A DNA stretch of 64,000 nucleotides, from NCBI GenBank assembly GCA_034231615.1, contig CM067314.1:9115501-9179500 (forward strand), in the 5' to 3' direction. A model generated the notes under the pieces. It was not told where the DNA came from, ran no database searches, and saw nothing but the letters and a program-made list of their open reading frames with translations. The stretch comes from Meghimatium bilineatum. Taxonomy: Eukaryota; Mollusca; Gastropoda; Stylommatophora; Philomycidae. Below, one piece after another: positions 57,300 through 64,000 of this stretch. Numbering within the stretch: position 1 is the stretch's first letter; every line of letters starts with the position of its first letter. A program made the translations under genes and the position numbers.

Positions 57300-57965
57300 T
57301 TGTTCAACATAAACTAGTTAATGAACAGTACTGTCCAACTAAACTAGGCAGCAACACCTGTACTATTTCAATTAAACTAGGCAAAAACACCTGTACTGTT
57401 ATACACCTATACAACACCTAAACTAGGTATTCAAGAACACTGTCGCTGCTCCACCTAAACTAGATAATGAACATCACTGTCGCTGCTCCATCTAAACTAG
57501 ATAATGGACATCATTGTCGCTGCTTCACCTAAACTAGATAATGAACATCATTGTCGCTGCTTCACCTAAACTAGATAATGAACATCATTGTCGCTGCTTC
57601 ACCTAAACTAGATAATGAACATCATTGTCGCTGCTTCACCTAAACTAGATAATGAACATCACTGTCGCTGCTCCGCCTAAACTAGGTAATCCACAGCACT
57701 ATCGCTGCTCCGCCTAAACTAGATAATCCACAGCACTATCGCTGCTCCGCCTAAACTAGATAATCCACAGCACTATCGCTGCTCCACCTAAACTAGGTAA
57801 TCCACAGCACTATCGCTGCTCCACCTAAACTAGGTAATTCACAGCACTGTCGCTGCTCCGCCTAAACTAGATAATCCACAGCACTATCGCTGCTCCACCT
57901 AAACTAGGTAATCCACAGCACTATCGCTGCTCCACCTAAACTAGGTAATCAATAGCACCAGCACC
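57300..57965. repeat. 38-bp minisatellite, about 13 copies, joined to the 33-bp array
   Basis: The unit contains CACCTAAACTAGATAATGAA and CATCATTGTCGCTGCT; the right part uses AGGTAATCCACAGCACTATC. The shared AAACTAGG/A core and transitional copies at 57300-57440 suggest descent from the 33-bp unit. Confidence 0.94.
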
Positions 57966-58129
57966 GAGCAAAATAGTTTAGTTCCACTAAACTAGTCATA
58001 TCAAATATATCATTTTCTTAAAAATAAACATACATAATCAGCAAGAAGCTAGTGTATATCTGACAAACAGAGAACAACAAAAATGGTATGGTTTGTTGAC
58101 AGAAAATAAGTCGAATATGAAACAAATAA

Positions 58130-58864
<735 letters not shown>

Positions 58865-59906
58865 GTCTATATTTGCAGTGTTGTTTCTTGTACAAATTGT
58901 TAGATAGTCTATACTTGCAGTGTTGTTTCTTGTACAAATTGTTAGATAGTCTATAATTACAGTGTTGTTTCTTGTACAAATTGTTAGATAGTCTATACTT
59001 GCAGTGTTGTTTCTTGTACAAATTGTTAGATAGTCTATAATTACAGTGTTGTTTCTTGTACAAATTGTTAGATAGTCTATACTTGCAGTGTTGTTTCTTG
59101 TACAAATTGCTAGATAGTCTATACTTGCAGTGTTGTTTCTTGTACAAATTGTTAGATAGTCTATACTTGCAGTGTTGTTTCTTGTACAAATTGTTAGATA
59201 GTCTATATTTGCAGTGTTGTTTCTTGTACAAATTGTTAGATAGTCTATATTTGCAATGTTGTTTTTTGTACAAATTGTTAGTTAGTAATGTCTATATCTT
59301 CAGTGTTGTTTCTTGTACACATTGTTAGATAGTCTATACTTGCAATGTTGTTTCTTGTACAAATTGTTAGCTAGTAATTTCTAAATCTGCAGTGTTGTTT
59401 CTTGTACAAATTGTTAGCTAGTAATGTCTATATCTGCAGTGTTGTTTCTTGTACAAATTGTTAGCTAGTAATGTCTATATCTGCAGTGTTGTTTCTTGTA
59501 CAAATTATTAGCTAGTAATGTCTATATCTGCAGTGTTGTTTCTTGTACAAATTGTTTGCTAGTAATGTCTATATCTGCAGTGTTGTTTCTTGTACAAATT
59601 GTTAGCTAGTAATGTCTATATCTGCAGTGTTGTTTCTTGTATAAATTGTTAGTTAGTAATGTCTATATCTGCAGTGTTGTTTCTTGTATAAATTGTTAGC
59701 TAGTAATGTCTATATCTGCAGTGTTGTTTCTTGTATAAATTGTTAGTTAGTAATGTCTATATCTGCAGTGTTGTTTCTTGTATAAATTGTTAGTTAGTAA
59801 TGTCTATTTCTGCAGTGTTGTTTCTTGTATAAATTGTTAGTTAGTAATGTCTATATCTGCAGTGTTGTTTCTTGTATAAATTGCTTGCTAGTAATGTCTA
59901 TATCTC
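58865..59906. repeat. 42/47-bp minisatellite, about 24 copies
   Basis: Left half unit (42 bp) with GTGTTGTTTCTTGTACAAAT and TAGATAGTCTATACTTGCA; right half unit (47 bp) with TAGCTAGTAATGTCTATATC. The array is interrupted at 59907 by two mobile elements and resumes at 60313-60400. Confidence 0.95.
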
Positions 59907-60059
59907 GGCGGTAATTACCTAACGGGGTTTTTGTTACCTCTAATATTTTATGGTAGAGTGTCCTGATATAACCTAATTAGACTTTTCCAGCTGGTTGAAA
60001 GAAGCACGCCTCTCCAAAAGAGAGGCAAACTCATTAATTACCTACCTACCTACCTACCA
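59907..60059 (+). mobile_element. Interspersed repeat family D, copy 2, with target duplication
   Basis: 153 bp flanked by perfect 10-bp direct repeats TCTATATCTC (59897-59906 and 60060-60069). The body shares TTGTTACCTCTAATATTTTA and CCTCTCCAAAAGAGAGGCAA with 10695-10850 and ends in (ACCT)n. The duplication and simple tail fit retrotransposition of a SINE or a short LINE 3' end. Confidence 0.88.
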
Positions 60060-60069
60060 TCTATATCTC

Positions 60070-60312
60070 AGCCATGTTCTCAGAATGAACAGCCAAAGAA
60101 TTCCACATCAGTCACTATATTGGGTGCCACCTGGAGTAACAAGAAGATGGAGACCTTGAGAAACTCTACGAAGAACCATTAATAGAGAAGGCATGTCAAT
60201 GAACCTAAACAACACGCAAGAATTGAAAGACCTGGCAACACACAGACAGAAATGGAAAGCTATGGTTTCTGCCCTATGCGCCGTCTATGTCCCTGGAGGA
60301 ACATAACATAAC
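60070..60312 (+). mobile_element. LINE 3' fragment inserted in the array
   Basis: The plus strand encodes, with shifts, RRPWRPXETLRRTINREGMS-like residues, MNLNNTQELKDLATHRQKWK and AMVSALCAVYVPGGT, then a stop and an (ATAAC)n tail (60299-60312). AATGYCTATATCT occurs on both sides (59893-59905 and 60313-60325), a likely target duplication with one mismatch. Confidence 0.8.
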
Positions 60313-60400
60313 AATGCCTATATCTGCAGTGTTGTTTCTTGTATAAATTGTTTGCTAGTAATGTCTATATCTTCAGTGTTGTTTCTTGTATAAATTGCTT
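60313..60400. repeat. Right remnant of the 47-bp minisatellite
   Basis: Two copies of the CTATATCTGCAGTGTTGTTT unit after the inserted elements, in the same orientation as 58865-59906. Confidence 0.92.
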
Positions 60401-62239
60401 ACCAACTGCTGCGATGAATCCGTTCAGTCTAGATAAAAATTAATCATAAATCTTTAATGTGGTTATGAAATAATACCCCCATGCAAAATATGAATCCAAT
60501 ACGCTCAGTAATTATGGAGATAATAAACAATATCGGTGCTGAACTATTTATGAACTCACTATAAATTTAATTCTCTAGTCTCCTTTAGAAATTGGGGGGG
60601 GGGGGGTTGGTGGGTTTTGCAAACTAAGTTTCCAATTTTATTGTATTGGATTAAACGTTACATACTGTATAGCGGAGACGAGACTTGATCGTCGAAAAAT
60701 GTATGAGACACAACAGAATTGTGAACAGGTAGTGACAGTTTCAGATCAGGCGACATCGAATGATGTCACAAAACACATCCATAAATCTGGTAATAAATCT
60801 AGCCATAACTGTACATAGTCCGGCTCTGTGGCAGGGCAGGCTAGAGCGCGTCTGTAGCGGACAAAGTACCGAGTGCGATCACCACCACGGACAATTGTGC
60901 ATCCGGGCCTTCTGAAATCAATGGCAAACCACTGAAGTATTTATATTGCCTAGAAAGTCACTACAGTCAAAAAATGCTGGGTTGATGGCTACTTCCTGAG
61001 TAGGATATACTATCAATTGTAGATTGAAATTATTAAGAGAATGTCTCATCCGAATGCTTCGACGACTGTTTCTACATACATTTCTTCTAGTAATCATGCC
61101 CCTTTGGTTTCATATTTTCTACACTCCTTTCTTTGCCTCTTTAAAAAAATGTTACCTCTTGCGATGAGGTACTACCTCTCAACCAAGATCACGAGTCCAC
61201 GTTGGTTACATCAAACATTAAAAATAATGACTGCCGCAGTTCAGGACATTCAGCCACAATAAAAAACCGCAATCCTCTTTTTAGTAGTTTCCTTAAGTGA
61301 TGTTTTTCAAGGTTCTTGATCTTTTGTGGGTAGTTTCATGCTCTATTTGAACCACCCCCCACCCCCTTTCTCATACATGACCCTGCTCTGACAGAGAAAA
61401 TTCAAATCAAGAATCAAGGCCATCTGTAGCACATCTGTTGCCTTAACCCAGACCCCTGCCTAGAGAAGTTCTTAACTACCTGTATCCCGTCTTCTACCTG
61501 GAATCTTCATAGCAACCGTCAACGTCTCAAAAGACGCCCCGACTAATAAATAGCAATTATATTGGTGTGTCTACATTATCAGAGTGCTAACCTGGTTATC
61601 GATAACCTCATCATCGGTTACTGTAAAACTGAGAACATTAATGTACTCATCTGTTCTCTGATGTGGACGTCTGCTTGAGGTATTACTAAAACAAGATTCC
61701 ACTGTTGTCATCGTCATCTTCGTAATGATTGTATCAACAGGAAATAACCTCAAGAGGTCATTTGTTCTTCATTTAATTATCGCAACTTAATCGTGAATGC
61801 GCGAATAATATATCGATCTTGCGGTGGTGATAGGGTGTACGAGACAGATAAGAGACATTACTCATAGAAAGATTTATTTTCATAGTGTAATTCAAAATGA
61901 TAGTTGTTAAATTACATTTAATGTTTCAATAACCCATGCTCGCAATAACATGATTATTTGCATGCGATCTTAAAAGTTTAATGCCCCATGATTTTATCAT
62001 TTTAAAAGAAACTTGAGGCATTATAATTATCTTACATCGGCATATTATTTTGATCTACGTATCTGCTAGAAACAACACTGAAAAAAATATTTTCTGTAAT
62101 TCAATTGGTTGGAATTTTATGAAGCTCATGCGTATCGATACATTTCGTGTGATTGGGCTTCCACATTAACTAAAAAAACAGTGCATTATTGATAATAGCT
62201 AAGGAACCATCAATATGGCTGCTGGACAGTTCAGCAGAA
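60401..62239. other. 1.8 kb unassigned region with a possible SINE
   Basis: A G-run lies at about 60594-60607. At 60805-60980, GGCTCTGTGGCAGGGCAGGC and GAGTGCGATCACCACCA resemble a degenerate tRNA-type promoter followed by a GGCAAACCACTGAAGTA body, so an old tRNA-derived SINE is possible, but there is no second copy here to confirm it. The rest shows nothing recognisable. Confidence 0.4.
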
Positions 62240-62765
62240 GTTGTTGAGTATCAGCGATTGCTGGATTGTTCGGTACACAAGTTCTTGAATATCAGTAATT
62301 GCTGGATAAATTCAGCCCACAAGTTCTTGAATATCAGTAATTGCTGGATAAATTCAGCCCACAAGTTCTTGAATATCAGTGATTGCTGGATAAATTCAGC
62401 CCACAAGTTCTTGAATATCAGTGATTGCTGGATAAATTCAGCCCACAAGTTCTTGAATATCAGTAATTGCTGGATAAATTCAGCACACAAGTTCTTGAAT
62501 ATCAGTGATTGCTGGATAAATTCAGCCCACAAGTTCTTGAATATCAGTAATTGCTGGATAAATTCAGCACACAAGTTCTTGAATATCAGTAATTGCTGGA
62601 TAAATTCAGCACACAAGTTCTTGAATATCATTGATTGCTGGATAAATTCAGCACACAAGTTCTTGAATATCAGTAATTGCTGGATAAATTCAGCACACAA
62701 GTTCTTGAATATCAGTAATTGCTGGATAAATTCAGCACACAATTTCTTGAATATCAGTGATTGCA
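62240..62765. repeat. 42-bp minisatellite, about 12 copies
   Basis: The unit contains CACAAGTTCTTGAATATCAG and TGCTGGATAAATTCAGC. AGCCCAC/AGCACAC and AGTAAT/AGTGAT variants are interspersed. Divisible by 3, so both strands stay open without being genes. Confidence 0.97.
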
Positions 62766-63173
62766 AGATGTAGAAGGGATATTTTAAATTCATAATTGAA
62801 ATTCTAAGATCAAGCAAAACTAATTGCTTATACTAACATTTTAGACCCATCCCAAGACGGATCTGATTGACCGCGAAAGAACCTCTATTGAAAATAAATC
62901 AATATTCCAATGAAATAAGTCTGCAGTTTTCCTACCGGAAAACAATTACATATTGATTGTAAATCTCCAATTCTGATTCAAGTGGGGGGGGGGGCAGGAT
63001 TAAAGTGGGGAGGCAGGATTAAAGTGGGGAGGCATGATTAAAGTGGTTTAGGAAGTTTAAAACCCCATTCTTTTATTAAATCAGACATGGCCTTTTGTAA
63101 TTGGAGCAAGCAAAAAAGCGGGTAAATCCACCAACTGTCAGTTGTTTTCCCAAATATTCATTAATTTATATAT

Positions 63174-63216
<43 letters not shown>

Positions 63217-64000
63217 GTGCCTGTTTACGTGTGTGTGTGTGTGTGTGTGACTATCTGTCGCATCTCTCAACTCATTAATTATTTCAGTTATTTTATTCTA
63301 GAAGTAACCAAACTTCCCCGGTCACGTGCGCACAGAATGATTCTAGAGCGGTATAAATTAGAATGTCATTCAGCTTGTTGTTACCACCCGTACCCAATTC
63401 TACGAAAGTGCCCTCTATTAGGATCATCAAATGTTGACTCTGGCCGATCTTAAAGAGACATGCTTCTCGTGTTTTATCTGAAGGATGCTCTACTCTCTCG
63501 TGTCGACGAGCTGACAAGAGGGATTCTAATAAACATCATTGGATGTAACAAACACATCAACTTGTTTTCTATAACCCATCACAGCCTCATGAACAATGGG
63601 ACAAGGACAGACGGGACAGTTTGCATAGCGATCTCCGGTGTCCTCTCGTTTACATTTGAAGCAATTTACTTCCCGGCTCTTGCTCACTCCCTGTTCCTTC
63701 TTTACCGTCAGCAGTCACGTCTCACCCCCCCCCTTTTCGTGTACGGTCAGTATTATATTTTATTCTCCATCGCTTTATTACCAAGTTGTGTTTCCTAATT
63801 GAAGTGCTTAAACCATCCCCCTTATCCCCCCACCCATTTTCTTTTTTCCAATCAGTTTGTTTGTTTGTTTGAGATCCCCATGAATTGCGAGCGATTAGCT
63901 CTTACTTCCTGTGCGCAGTGGGGTGGTTTTAATGAGCATTCTATCATATCCAGGAGACTTAAGCTTTTGCCTTAGTGCATTGCCTATTGAATGAGCCTTT
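62766..64000. other. Unassigned right end with small repeats
   Basis: Three copies of GGCAGGATTAAAGTGGGGA at about 62985-63045, (TA)n at 63183-63212 and (GT)n at 63230-63249. Open frames at 63142-63453 and 63460-63798 have no family resemblance I can name. Confidence 0.5.

Noticed and set aside
62189-62817. Open frames on both strands through the 42-bp array
   Set aside because: The unit is divisible by 3 and the composition is that of the repeat.

Overview
This window is animal (bilaterian, invertebrate-looking) nuclear DNA. The evidence is a spliced developmental homeobox-type gene with canonical GT-AG junctions, many non-LTR retrotransposon relics, tRNA-derived SINEs, a Tc1/mariner-superfamily DNA transposon, and very abundant mini- and microsatellites. 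It holds no bacterial-type operon, rRNA gene or convincing functional tRNA. The mix of elements would suit a mollusc or another lophotrochozoan, but the sequence does not fix the phylum.

The only host gene I can support is on the minus strand: two coding exons of an MNX/HB9-like (motor neuron and pancreas homeobox) gene. Exon 1 (19472 down to 18450, 341 codons) starts with the MNX-type N-terminal peptide and has an in-frame stop just upstream of its ATG. Exon 2 (11855 down to 11633) carries the conserved segment that precedes the homeodomain in MNX proteins. The two join in phase 0 across a 6.6 kb intron filled with minisatellites and LINE pieces. The homeobox was not found and should lie beyond position 1.

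Layout. 1-3.3 kb: minisatellites and GA-rich DNA. 3.8-6.7 kb: LINE 3' ends. 7.6-10.0 kb: a complete DNA transposon with perfect 32-bp inverted repeats and TA duplications, whose transposase has one frameshift. 10.0-19.5 kb: the MNX-like gene region, with a 1.7 kb LINE inserted in a 31-bp minisatellite. 19.5-27.2 kb: interspersed repeats (called here families A and B), a tRNA-derived SINE, and GATA and GTAAA microsatellites. 27.2-44.5 kb: a patchwork of LINE fragments, including one LINE nested in another and a head-to-head pair, with arrays between them. 44.6-62.8 kb: dominated by tandem arrays, notably a 2.7 kb 20-bp superarray and a 3.7 kb compound 33/38-bp superarray. 62.8-64 kb: mostly unassigned.

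Summing the arrays I delimited, roughly a third of the window is tandem repeat, in about 40 separate arrays with periods mostly of 16-55 bp. Many of the long open frames are by-products of such arrays. Several arrays can be traced to transposable elements: SINE and LINE 3' tails grew into microsatellites, and internal LINE segments became minisatellites. Some older arrays were later hit by retrotransposons that left readable target-site duplications. I found no clear new gene system; the most informative content is this interplay between mobile elements and tandem repeats, and the intact transposon.
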